Source: Candidatus Gastranaerophilales bacterium
Lineage (GTDB): Bacteria > Cyanobacteriota > Vampirovibrionia > Gastranaerophilales > Gastranaerophilaceae
DNA length: 64,000 bases
Reading direction: 5' to 3'
NCBI GenBank assembly: GCA_944325575.1
Contig: CALVAR010000002.1
Location: 1 to 64,000 of the forward strand
Shown piece after piece: positions 19,008 to 27,627 of the stretch (positions are counted from its first letter, which is position 1; every line of letters begins with the position of its first letter). The translations under genes were made by a program, and so were the position numbers. The notes beneath the pieces are model-generated. The model was not told the origin of the DNA. It was given only the letters and a program-made list of their open reading frames with translations, and searched no databases.

Positions 19008-19223
19008 AAAGCACAGGGTCATAAAATAAGACCTTTGTGTAGTGAATTACAAAATGTTATTTAAACAACTTCAAGCGAGGTGTGTTTGAGGGCTATAGAA
19101 TTATTTGAACCACATTAATTCTGAAACCTGAATGCAATTTTGATAGCCCGAATTGCCGAGCATGAGTTTAAATTACATTTTGTTTGAACGAAACAGCAGG
19201 TCCTATTTTATGACCCTGTGCTT
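19008..19223. repeat. 216-bp imperfect palindromic element
   Basis: The outer 26 bases at 19008-19033 match the reverse complement of 19198-19223 at 25 of 26 positions (AAGCACAGGGTCATAAAATA at the left end). Further inside, ACAAAATG-T/A-ATTTAAAC and GGGCTAT also pair across the centre, so nearly the whole element can fold back on itself. No open frame of its own, no clear target-site duplication. It fills the gap between recA and the GNAT gene, so it could end recA transcription or be a non-autonomous mobile element. Confidence 0.8.
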
Positions 19224-19266
19224 AATATCAGATATAGCATATATTATAAGTAAAGAAAGATTACCT

Positions 19267-19764
19267 ATGTTCGACTGGACAAAAATAGAAACAGACAGCC
19301 AGATACAAGAGCTCTGTTCTCTTGCAAAGAAAATATGGAACGAGTATTCAACCTGTTTTATTACACAGGAACAGATAGACTATATGCTGGAAAAATTTCA
19401 ATCTGAACAGGCCGTTAAAAGACAGATTGATTATGAGCGCTATCAGTATTATTTTCTTGAAGAAGACGGTGTAAATTTTGGATATTTTGCTATTCAGCCG
19501 CAGAAGGATTATCTGTTTTTGTCAAAAATATATATAGACAAAGACCACAGAGGCAAGGGCTTTGCAAAAAAGGCTTTTGTTAATGCAATTATTCCCATTG
19601 CAAAAGAAAGAGAACTCCCTTCTATCAGACTGACTGTAAACAAGTACAATATACCTTCTTTTTGTATATACGAAAAACTTGGCTTTGTGCGTATTGACTC
19701 TGTAGAGACGGATATCGGCGGCGGCTATATAATGGATGATTACATATATGAGTACACAATATAA
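19267..19764 (+). CDS. GNAT-family N-acetyltransferase
   Basis: A 165-residue protein with the GNAT acetyl-CoA-binding motif A seen as LSKIYIDKDHRGKGFAKKAF (HRGKGF loop) and motif B around VNKYNIPSFCIYEKLGF. The reading frame reaches back into the palindromic element, but MFDWTKIE at 19267 matches the usual N-terminus of the family and is preceded by AAAGAAAG, so it is chosen. The acceptor substrate is unknown. It overlaps the GT9 gene by about 17 bp and is probably cotranscribed with it. Confidence 0.87.
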   Translation: MFDWTKIETDSQIQELCSLAKKIWNEYSTCFITQEQIDYMLEKFQSEQAVKRQIDYERYQYYFLEEDGVNFGYFAIQPQKDYLFLSKIYIDKDHRGKGFAKKAFVNAIIPIAKERELPSIRLTVNKYNIPSFCIYEKLGFVRIDSVETDIGGGYIMDDYIYEYTI

Positions 19765-20731
19765 AAAAATTCTTATAATAAGACAGGGTGCAATCGGCGA
19801 CGTCGTACACACTACAAATATATTCAGAGCTATTAAAGAAAAATATCCTGAAGTACAGATTGATTATCTGACAGGGAAAGTTCCCGCACAGCTTATTGAA
19901 CATGATACACGTCTTAACCGTGTTATTAAGCTTGAGGACAAAAGTTACAAATACCTGACAAAGCTCGGGCTCGAGCTCAGAAAAGAAAAATATGACCTGA
20001 TAATAAATCTCCAGCCGTCTTTGAGATATCAATATATTGCATTCTTGATTAATTCTAAAGATACGGTAGTTTATAAAAAATCATTTAAATACCATGCGGT
20101 AGAAAATTTTTTGCATACGGCAAAAGAAAAGTTTAAAGATATAGACAATTTTGATAATCTTGAACTTCAAATACCGGAAGATTTAAGAGAAAAAATAAAA
20201 CGGGATATAGGTACGGACAAAAAAATTGTTATTTTAAACACACAAACAAGCTTAACAAGACAAGGCAGAAAATGGCCGTATGAGTATTTTAAGGAACTTG
20301 CTTTTTCATTAATTGACAGATATGACTGCAGAGTATTGATTCCCGGTTCAAAAGAAGACGCGGAAGCAGTAAAAAAATATGAGAATCTTCATCCTGATAT
20401 ACAGGTAATTGCGGGCAGATATAATATTTTGGAATCTGCTGCGGTATTTTCTCTGGCGAATGTTTTCGTATCATCCGACACAGGCCCGTTACATATTGCT
20501 ACAGCCGTAAAAAAGCCGTTTTGTATAGGTCTTTACGGCGCTGCAAGTGTTAGCAGGACAGGTCCCTGGGGGGTAAATCATTTTGCAATCAGTGCGGATT
20601 TGCCTTGTATTCCTTGTGACAGAAGAAAATGTAAATTCAAAGATAAAGAAAATACAGGTATCAATCCTTGCATGGCGGCAATAAAGCCGGAGCATGTCCT
20701 AAGGGTTATTATTGATAATGATTTACTTTAA
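19748..20731 (+). CDS. Glycosyltransferase family 9 (heptosyltransferase-like)
   Basis: A 327-residue GT-B enzyme of family GT9. The N-terminal nucleotide-sugar fold begins with ILIIRQGAIGDVVHTTNIFRAI, a heptosyltransferase/ADP-heptose hallmark. The C-terminal half has FVSSDTGPLHIATA and GLYGAASVSRTGPWG for nucleotide-sugar binding. A CxxCDRRKCK-type Cys cluster near residue 285 is common in this family. Likely adds heptose or a related sugar to the LPS core in the cytoplasm, which fits kdsA. An upstream ATG at 19736 is possible. The next gene begins 12 bp downstream. Confidence 0.86.
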   Translation: MSTQYKKILIIRQGAIGDVVHTTNIFRAIKEKYPEVQIDYLTGKVPAQLIEHDTRLNRVIKLEDKSYKYLTKLGLELRKEKYDLIINLQPSLRYQYIAFLINSKDTVVYKKSFKYHAVENFLHTAKEKFKDIDNFDNLELQIPEDLREKIKRDIGTDKKIVILNTQTSLTRQGRKWPYEYFKELAFSLIDRYDCRVLIPGSKEDAEAVKKYENLHPDIQVIAGRYNILESAAVFSLANVFVSSDTGPLHIATAVKKPFCIGLYGAASVSRTGPWGVNHFAISADLPCIPCDRRKCKFKDKENTGINPCMAAIKPEHVLRVIIDNDLL

Positions 20732-20743
20732 CGGAGTTTAAAA

Positions 20744-23275
20744 GTGGAAGAAAACACAACAAATGCTTTTCTAACCGCAGAATCCGAAGAAAATCCGAAC
20801 TTTGGATTTTTTGCGCTGAACATAGTTAAAACAGGCGCAAAAGAAATTTTTGCACATGATAATAGTCTTCTCTGTCTTATAAAATCCGAAAGTTTTTTAA
20901 AAGAACTTTTGAACACGTATAACAAACTGTTTTCATACAATATAAAAGCGGATTTGTTCTTTGATATCGTAAAAAATTCCGATATTTCACCGGCTGATAA
21001 AAATCGGCTGGAATCAATAGCAAAGCTCTACGGGTATTATATCGACACAATGACAAAAAATAATTATAAAATACCCGGATTCAAACAGGCTTTTATAAAA
21101 AAAGAAGCAAATGAAATCAGCTTTTTAAAAACGCTGAGACAGTTTCAAAACTATTTTCTCATTGAATTTTCTGATGTGCAAAATGAGTGTTTTTATATAA
21201 CTCAAGAGATTAAAAACCTTGTAGAGCAAGGAGTTGCAAATTATTGCGATTTTGCGGTTTTTGCAGACAAATCAGAAATGCGGCGCAAACTTTCCGATAT
21301 GCTAAAGTCTTTTGGGGTGCCGGTTTTTGGAAATATTTACAATGAAAACTATGAAAATTTAAAACATAAACTTTCACTGTTTCACAATATTTCACAAATA
21401 TTAGAACAGCTGGGCTGCAGTGAGTTCAGCGCCTCCGGGCTAAAAAATCCGAGTATCGAATCAAAAGCGCTTAAAGAAATTCTTTTTGAAAATCTTGATG
21501 AATATATTAAAGCTCTTCTTGAGAATAATATATCGGATATTTATGCGTTAGAAAAACTTTATATTAAAAATGAAAACTCGCAAAAAGCTCTGTCAGAGAC
21601 AGTCTTTGCTGCTGTTCAAAATTTAAATGAGCAGGATAAAACCTCAATCTTTGGCGAATTAGGATTGTTAAAAAGATTTTATGATTTATACAGCCAAAAG
21701 CAATACGCAAAAGCAATTGCACTGGTTGTAAACAGCAGCCTGTCAAGCTTTGATGATAACGAACTAAAAAAGATGATTGCAAAAAAATCTCAAAGTCTTG
21801 AAGTTCTGCAAAATTTATACGACGGAATACTTAAAGCAAAACCGGATTTTGAAGCATTTTACGACATTATGGAATGGCTGGGGCTTGATAACTCAAATAA
21901 AGATAATGCTGTCACTCTGGAATCAATATCAGCCCTTCCTTCGCAGGGTAAAAAATTCAAATATATTTATCTTGCAGGCCTTACGGAAAACAACTTCCCC
22001 GGAACAAATCCTTCTTATCCTTTTATTTCAAAAGAGACTGATTCTGTAATTTCTTCATCACTAAAAAAACTGGCAAAAGATTTCGACGGTTTTGTAAAAA
22101 CAGATGAAACATATTATGCGCAAAGAATGTCTTCCGTTTTGAATCTGACAACCAAGGCTGCTGAAAAAATAACCCTTACAACCCACGCCTATGAGGCAAA
22201 AAAACAGGTTCAGCCGTCATCAATTTTCAAAACGGCAAAGCAGGCAGACTGTTCCAAATATACTTTTGCGGCTGAACAGGAGTCTCAGGACAAATTCACG
22301 GAACAAAATATAAAAATCCTTGGTGATAGTTCAGAAACCCTTACTGTTATTGATAAAAATGATATTTTGAAACTCAATGCCTCTGCAATATCAACATTTC
22401 AAAGCTGCCCGAGAAAATATTTTTATAAAAATCTTCTGAATTTGAAAGAACCTTCAACTTTTTCTGCCAGTTACGGAAGCGTTGTCCACGCAGTTTTTGA
22501 AGTAATGAATAACAATTTTTTGGACAAATATACAAAAGAAACCGCAGCGGCTCTTTCCGATGTCCTTTTTAATGCAAAAAACATGCCACAAAAAGCTCTG
22601 CAAGCCGGTTTTAAACAGACTGATATCGATTTAATCTGTGCGGCTGCAGATTTGTCTCTCGCTGAGATGAAAGATAATTTTTTAAATGCAATAGAAGACT
22701 TTTCACTGTCGGGAGGGTTTGACAACCCGCCTGTGTCAGCCGTTTGTGAAAAATCTTTTACGTTCAAACTTCCGGAGCTGCCGGATATAGTCTTTGACGG
22801 AAGAATAGACGCAATACTGTGCCGCAAAAACGGAGAATACCAAATTATCGACTACAAAACAGGCAGGGACAAAACAAATACTCTCGACTATGCAATAAGC
22901 GAATACGGAGTAAATTTCCTTTCCAGAACAGGTAAAGAACCGGCTAATCCCGAAACTTTACAAAATGCTTATGATTATCAGATACCTCTTTATTACTTTG
23001 CCTGTCTGTATAGTCCTGAACTTTCCGGGTACAAAGACAAGATATCCAAACTCGGGCTTTTATATATCCGTCCGTCATCAAAGGATAACGGCTGCAGCGA
23101 GGATTTTATCAGCGCAGAGAGAATAAACTTTTTTAAAGAAAAAATTGTTCAAAATTTAAAAACAACCGTAATAGATAAAATTGTCAACGAAACGGAATTC
23201 AAAAAAAACAAAAGTTTTGCCTGCGAAAACTGTGCATACAAATTCCTGTGCGATACGGAGGATGACGATGAGTAG
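20744..23275 (+). CDS. AddB-like Fe-S PD-(D/E)XK nuclease
   Basis: An 843-residue protein resembling the C-terminal two-thirds of AddB. The PD-(D/E)XK nuclease has GRIDAILCRKNGEYQIIDYKTG near residue 690. The four cysteines of the AddB iron-sulphur staple are kept: one in FQSCPRKYFY (about residue 555) and three in the C-terminal CENCAYKFLC. The N-terminal third has no Walker A, so the vestigial helicase motor of AddB is degenerate or absent, and the length is below the usual 1100-1170. GTG start at 20744 with ACGGAG upstream. The helicase gene overlaps its end by 8 bp. Role: end-processing of double-strand breaks for RecA. Confidence 0.82.
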   Translation: MEENTTNAFLTAESEENPNFGFFALNIVKTGAKEIFAHDNSLLCLIKSESFLKELLNTYNKLFSYNIKADLFFDIVKNSDISPADKNRLESIAKLYGYYIDTMTKNNYKIPGFKQAFIKKEANEISFLKTLRQFQNYFLIEFSDVQNECFYITQEIKNLVEQGVANYCDFAVFADKSEMRRKLSDMLKSFGVPVFGNIYNENYENLKHKLSLFHNISQILEQLGCSEFSASGLKNPSIESKALKEILFENLDEYIKALLENNISDIYALEKLYIKNENSQKALSETVFAAVQNLNEQDKTSIFGELGLLKRFYDLYSQKQYAKAIALVVNSSLSSFDDNELKKMIAKKSQSLEVLQNLYDGILKAKPDFEAFYDIMEWLGLDNSNKDNAVTLESISALPSQGKKFKYIYLAGLTENNFPGTNPSYPFISKETDSVISSSLKKLAKDFDGFVKTDETYYAQRMSSVLNLTTKAAEKITLTTHAYEAKKQVQPSSIFKTAKQADCSKYTFAAEQESQDKFTEQNIKILGDSSETLTVIDKNDILKLNASAISTFQSCPRKYFYKNLLNLKEPSTFSASYGSVVHAVFEVMNNNFLDKYTKETAAALSDVLFNAKNMPQKALQAGFKQTDIDLICAAADLSLAEMKDNFLNAIEDFSLSGGFDNPPVSAVCEKSFTFKLPELPDIVFDGRIDAILCRKNGEYQIIDYKTGRDKTNTLDYAISEYGVNFLSRTGKEPANPETLQNAYDYQIPLYYFACLYSPELSGYKDKISKLGLLYIRPSSKDNGCSEDFISAERINFFKEKIVQNLKTTVIDKIVNETEFKKNKSFACENCAYKFLCDTEDDDE

Positions 23276-25763
23276 TGAAGTTATGGAAAAAATTGCGTCG
23301 GGTTTGAACGATGCACAGAAAAAAGCTGTTTTAAATCCTGTTGAATCCTGTACAAAAATTGTCGCCGGCGCAGGCACAGGCAAAACAAAAATTATCTCAA
23401 AACGTTTTGTAAAACTCGTATTTGATTTAATAGATCAGGGTATTGAAAATCCTCAGTCCAAAATACTGGTTATCACTTTTACGGACAAAGCCGCAAATGA
23501 AATGAAAGGACGAATCCTGCAGGAGCTTGAAGAAAACAATATTCCGGTTTTAAACAGTCAGGATTTGTGGATATCAACCTTTCACAGTTTTTGTATGAGA
23601 ATTCTGAAAAAATATTCTATAGAAGCAGGTCTTTCTCCGTCTTTCAAAATGGGCGAAGAACAACAGCTGAAAACGATTTATGACAACCTTGTGAAATTTA
23701 TAAAATACGGGGAAATAACCTCTCTAAGCAATATTGACAGCATACTTGAGAACGCCGGATTGGACAAGAATGTTCTCGATATTCACAACCTTGCAAAATT
23801 AAATAAAATCAATGATATAGACATAATTTTTGAAGATATTTACGGGATTATTAAAAAAATAAAATCGCTAGGTCTGCCGGCAAAAGAATTTTTGCAGAAA
23901 TCTCTTGAGGCAGGGAAAATTTATAGCGGTTGCGTAGAATCAACACCGTTTAAATTTGAAACAAAAGAAGATTATGCAAACGAATGGGCACGGCATTATG
24001 CCCAATATACTGATGACAGCTGTACACTTGATGAAGATGTTTTTGATTCTATTGCAAAAACCAAGCAGATTCTGGATAAATTCGGCAAGAGAAAAGCTAT
24101 TGAATATGGCATGGCTCAAGGCTTTCCGGAAAATATACAACCCGTAAGCAGTGCCGAAAATTATTTAACAAAAGTTATTGCGGCTGTTTATGCACTTTAT
24201 CAGGCAGAACTTGAAAAAAATGACATTGCGGATTTTGACGACCTGATAAATAAAACCATACAAATTTTTAAACAAAATGAAGCTGTTCGCTCTTATTATC
24301 AACAATATTTCAAACAGATAATTGTGGATGAATTTCAGGATACCAATGGTGCACAGTTAGAGCTGATAGAACTTTTATTGAATCCTGATAATCCGGATTT
24401 AACATATGTAGGCGACAGAAAACAATCAATTTATGCGTTCAGATACGCTCAGATGGAAAATCTGGAGGTTTTGTACAAAAATGTGGAAAACCTCTACAAT
24501 TTAAAATTTGAGCCGATAAATCTGTCTATAAACTACCGCTCCACACCCGAGGTCTTAAATGCCGTTAATTACGTTACGGAAAATGAACTTAACCTTGAAG
24601 GTGAAAACCTCTCACCAAATCCGAATATTCAATATACTGATACAAAAAAAGACATCAAAGTCACCGTTATAGAAGGATTTGAGAATTCTTTTGAGCAAAA
24701 AACAGCAGAAGCATCTTATATAGCAGATACAGCAGCGTTTCTTCTCAAACGTGACAATGCAGCATACAAAGATTTTGCCGTACTTGTAAAATCCCATGCA
24801 CAGGCTGATATAGTAGAAAAAGAATTGAAAAAAAGAGGTATACCCTCCATAAAAAAAGTCAATACGGGATTTTTTGAGCACCCTGCCGTAAAAAATGCAT
24901 ACGCAGCTTTGAGACTTGTTAAAAATACGGAGGACGAGCAGGCTCTTATGCGCTTGTTAAAAAACATTCTGACTGATGCACAAATTTATAAATTAAAAAA
25001 AGAAATTGATTCCAAACTTATGGAATCAACAGACTTTGAAGAACTAAAAAGACTAAATTTTGCACAAAAATACAAAGCAATAAAAGCTTCCGGTGCAGAG
25101 TATAAAAACTCTGAAGCAATTAACAATATTTATGACACGATTTTTTCAATCAAAAAAAATCAAAGCACCATGTCTTTGACACGTATCTTTGAAATATTGA
25201 AAAGAGAAATCTCTCTTGTCCCCGCAGGGCTGAAGGATTATGAAAATACAGAAGCAGAGAATAATATAAAAATTCTGGAAAAAATTATAGATGATTACAC
25301 ACAAAATGAAAATCATCTGAGCATAACAAGCCTTCTTGATTATCTTTCTAAAATTAAAGAGGACAGAAACTTTGAACTGCCGTCTTTAAACCTTCAGGAG
25401 GTTGATGCACTGCAGATACTTACAATACATGCATCAAAAGGGCTAGAATTTCCTTATGTATTTGTGTTGAGTATTGCTTCCGGCTCAAAAAATCCTGACA
25501 AATCTAACATATATTTTGATATGCAATACGGTAATAAACCGGGCTTTGGCATTATTGTGAATAAATACAAAGGCAAGCCAAATCCGAAGGCTCTTATTTA
25601 TAAGCAGCTCTGGCAAAAACCCAGAGAAGCACAGGAGGCCCTGAGGCTGTTTTATGTTGCGGTGAGCCGTGCAAAAAAATATCTGGATGTATTGAGTTTT
25701 GAACCTTATGCCTCTGTAAAACCTGCAGAGTATATAGAAAATTTAAAATTATATTTAAACTGA
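23268..25763 (+). CDS. UvrD/AddA-like superfamily 1 DNA helicase without nuclease domain
   Basis: An 831-residue 3'-5' DNA helicase with the full SF1A motif set: VAGAGTGKTK (Walker A, about 32-41), ITFTDKAANEM, VDEFQDTN, VGDRKQSIYAFR, INYRST, LTIHASKGLEFP and YVAVSRAKK. The protein ends about 40 residues after motif VI, so the C-terminal nuclease that AddA normally carries is missing. GGAGG lies 6 nt before the ATG at 23268, which decides the start within the upstream gene. It pairs with the AddB-like nuclease to make a one-motor, one-nuclease complex. Confidence 0.85.
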   Translation: MSSEVMEKIASGLNDAQKKAVLNPVESCTKIVAGAGTGKTKIISKRFVKLVFDLIDQGIENPQSKILVITFTDKAANEMKGRILQELEENNIPVLNSQDLWISTFHSFCMRILKKYSIEAGLSPSFKMGEEQQLKTIYDNLVKFIKYGEITSLSNIDSILENAGLDKNVLDIHNLAKLNKINDIDIIFEDIYGIIKKIKSLGLPAKEFLQKSLEAGKIYSGCVESTPFKFETKEDYANEWARHYAQYTDDSCTLDEDVFDSIAKTKQILDKFGKRKAIEYGMAQGFPENIQPVSSAENYLTKVIAAVYALYQAELEKNDIADFDDLINKTIQIFKQNEAVRSYYQQYFKQIIVDEFQDTNGAQLELIELLLNPDNPDLTYVGDRKQSIYAFRYAQMENLEVLYKNVENLYNLKFEPINLSINYRSTPEVLNAVNYVTENELNLEGENLSPNPNIQYTDTKKDIKVTVIEGFENSFEQKTAEASYIADTAAFLLKRDNAAYKDFAVLVKSHAQADIVEKELKKRGIPSIKKVNTGFFEHPAVKNAYAALRLVKNTEDEQALMRLLKNILTDAQIYKLKKEIDSKLMESTDFEELKRLNFAQKYKAIKASGAEYKNSEAINNIYDTIFSIKKNQSTMSLTRIFEILKREISLVPAGLKDYENTEAENNIKILEKIIDDYTQNENHLSITSLLDYLSKIKEDRNFELPSLNLQEVDALQILTIHASKGLEFPYVFVLSIASGSKNPDKSNIYFDMQYGNKPGFGIIVNKYKGKPNPKALIYKQLWQKPREAQEALRLFYVAVSRAKKYLDVLSFEPYASVKPAEYIENLKLYLN

Positions 25764-25773
25764 TTTTAATAAT

Positions 25774-25806
25774 AAAAAGCCTCCGGATAATACCGGAGGC
25801 TTTTTA
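25774..25806. terminator. Bidirectional terminator between the helicase gene and rplL
   Basis: AAAAAGCCTCCGG-ATAATA-CCGGAGGCTTTTT forms a perfect 13-bp stem with A-run before and T-run after. It serves the helicase gene on the plus strand and rplJL on the minus strand. Confidence 0.93.
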
Positions 25807-25825
25807 TTTATCTTTTGTTGAAAAA

Positions 25826-26203
25826 CTACTTCAATTCAACTGTAGCACCAGCTGCTTCGAGTTGTTTTTTAATAGCTTCAGCATCTTCTTTTTTAACGCC
25901 TTCTTTGATAGCTTTAGGAGCAGCATCAACGAGGTCTTTAGCTTCTTTCAAGCCTAAACCTGTGATAGCTCTTACTTCTTTCAATACAGCGATTTTGTTA
26001 GCACCTGCAGAAGCCAATACAACGTTTACTTCAGAAGCTTCTTCAGCACCGCCTTCTGCAGCACCTGCAGCAGCCGGAGCAGCAGCTACAGCAACAGGAG
26101 CAGCAGCAGAAACGCCGAATTTTTCTTCCATAGCTTTTACTAATTCAGCTGCTTCTAACAAAGTTAATTTTTCAATTGATTCTAAAATAGATTCTACACT
26201 CAT
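25826..26203 (-). CDS. rplL: Ribosomal protein L7/L12
   Basis: A 125-residue stalk protein. The N-terminal dimerisation helices (residues 1-35), an Ala/Gly-rich hinge (about 35-55) and the C-terminal factor-binding domain with [23 protein letters not shown] are all present. It recruits and stimulates translational GTPases. AAGGAG lies 8 nt before the ATG. It follows rplJ by 66 bp and ends at a shared terminator. Codon use is that of a highly expressed gene. Confidence 0.97.
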   Translation of the reverse strand: MSVESILESIEKLTLLEAAELVKAMEEKFGVSAAAPVAVAAAPAAAGAAEGGAEEASEVNVVLASAGANKIAVLKEVRAITGLGLKEAKDLVDAAPKAIKEGVKKEDAEAIKKQLEAAGATVELK

Positions 26204-26269
26204 GATTTTCTCCTTTATTTATTTTTTATTGTGTACTAATTTGTTTTTACAACATAGTCAATTAACAGG

Positions 26270-26791
26270 CTATGCTGATTTCTGTTTTGCTACAGCGTCG
26301 ATAGCTCTTACGAGGCTGCTCATTACAGCGTTGATAGAGCCTACGATGCCTGTTGCAGGTGAATTTACGCAGCCAAGCATTTTTGCGTAAAGTTCTTCTT
26401 TAGAAGGTGTTTTAGCCAATGCATCAACCTGTTTTGCATCGAGTAATTGACCGTCTAATGCACCGCAGATGATTTCTGCTTTTTTCTTTTCTTTGATGAA
26501 TTTAGCAAGCACTTTGGCTGCAGAAACTTCATCATCAAAACCAAATGCAATAGCTGTTGATTCTTTCATAGAATCGGAAAGGACTTCGAAATCAGTTCCT
26601 TTCATAGCTATTTTGGCTAATGTATTTTTTGTAACCGTATAGTCTGCACCTTCTTTTTGAAGAGCTCTTCTCAAGTTTGTGATTTCTTCAACGGTCAAAC
26701 CTTTGTAATTAGTTACAATTGCTACTTTAGCCTTTTGCGCATAATCTTTGATATGTGCGATTTTTTGTTCTTTAAAGGCTTTTGTTGCCAT
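26270..26791 (-). CDS. rplJ: Ribosomal protein L10
   Basis: A 173-residue stalk-base protein. N-terminal rRNA-binding domain with AIVTNYKGLTVEEITNLRR and YTVTKNTLAKIA, then the C-terminal helix that binds L7/L12 dimers. AAGGAG precedes the ATG. An L10 leader RNA lies upstream at about 26,940-27,046. The gene is not preceded by rplK-rplA, unlike the common L11-L1-L10-L7/L12 order, so it has its own promoter region. Confidence 0.97.
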   Translation of the reverse strand: MATKAFKEQKIAHIKDYAQKAKVAIVTNYKGLTVEEITNLRRALQKEGADYTVTKNTLAKIAMKGTDFEVLSDSMKESTAIAFGFDDEVSAAKVLAKFIKEKKKAEIICGALDGQLLDAKQVDALAKTPSKEELYAKMLGCVNSPATGIVGSINAVMSSLVRAIDAVAKQKSA

Positions 26792-26937
26792 GATTTGCTC
26801 CTTTATGTTTTATGTTTATCGACCTATTTTTGTTTGGTTACTTTCGTCTTTTGAATTTACGTCTATAAATACAAAAAGACGATTCTACGTAGCCGCAAAA
26901 TCATCAGAAATAAACAATTTAAGTTGTTTTCTGCAAT

Positions 26938-27046
26938 AAAGCCCTGCCTTATGCAGATTCCTGACCTCGACAGGTATGTTTAAGGGAGTCCGGTAGTCTG
27001 TAAAACAGCCCCTTTTGCCATTCCCCCGCCTGTTGTCTGCGGTTCG
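26938..27046 (-). ncRNA. Ribosomal protein L10 leader (autoregulatory 5' UTR)
   Basis: On the minus strand, about 150-255 nt before rplJ, the sequence CCGCAGACAACAGGCGGGG is followed by a variable stem and then CCTGTCGAGGTCAGG, matching the conserved kink-turn and internal loop of bacterial L10 leaders (Rfam family L10_leader). The L10(L12)4 complex binds this structure and represses rplJL expression. A smaller CTGC-ATAAG-GCAG stem lies next to it. Exact ends are approximate. Confidence 0.78.
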
Positions 27047-27092
27047 TATAAGTAATAGTATTTTAAACAAGATTAAAAATCAACCATGGCAT

Positions 27093-27134
27093 AAAAAAAC
27101 GGGTTACAATTTTTAATATTGCACCCGTTTTTTA
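27093..27134 (-). terminator. Terminator of the 27151 gene, upstream of the L10 leader
   Basis: AAAAAAACGGGT and ACCCGTTTTTT flank an 18-nt AT-rich loop. On the minus strand it ends the small gene at 27151 and insulates rplJL. Confidence 0.8.
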
Positions 27135-27150
27135 TGTTTAAAATGATTTT

Positions 27151-27534
27151 TTATACTTTTTCAGTTTCAGGTTTTTCTGTTTGTGCTGCTTTATCAGCAG
27201 ATTTTGCCCTGTAGTGATTAATACCTTTATTGACAAGAGCGCCCAAACCGAGATATGCCAGTACAGTTACAGCAATACCAACACCAAGACCAGCCTTTGC
27301 GGTACGTTTTGCAAATTTTGCTGCTTGTTCTTTGGGCATTGTTTCTTTTAATTTTGAGTATGCATCTGCTATTATTCTTTTCAGTTTAGATGTTTTTGTT
27401 AACTTGTACAGCTCTACACCTGTTAAACCAAGGCCGACAGCCGCGCCTGCAATTGTTCCTGCGTGTGTCTTTTTATACTCATTACCTTTTTTTGTTGTTA
27501 CTGTTTTACCGAATGAAACTGCTTGTATAGACAT
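27151..27534 (-). CDS. Small two-helix membrane protein with N-terminal VSFGK motif
   Basis: A 127-residue protein with unknown function. It opens with MSIQAVSFGK, one of six [IVP][SA]F[GKR] N-termini in this window. Two Gly/Ala-rich hydrophobic segments follow (about residues 23-43 and 78-100), giving a hairpin membrane topology, and the charged C-terminus is rich in Lys/Glu/Thr. AAGGAG lies 7 nt before the ATG at 27534, which decides the start. It is a single gene with its own terminator. The layout resembles the protein at 33528. Confidence 0.72.
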   Translation of the reverse strand: MSIQAVSFGKTVTTKKGNEYKKTHAGTIAGAAVGLGLTGVELYKLTKTSKLKRIIADAYSKLKETMPKEQAAKFAKRTAKAGLGVGIAVTVLAYLGLGALVNKGINHYRAKSADKAAQTEKPETEKV

Positions 27535-27627
27535 ATCTTTCTCCTTTTTATACATTTATTCTAAATTTGAACATGGATTTTTTTGCTATTTGAATTTTAA
27601 ATATTTACAAATCTTATCACCCCGCTG

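Noticed and set aside
25815-26390. 191-codon plus-strand frame
   Set aside because: Antisense to rplL and rplJ; Ala/Ser-rich composition is the mirror of the Ala-rich L7/L12 gene.
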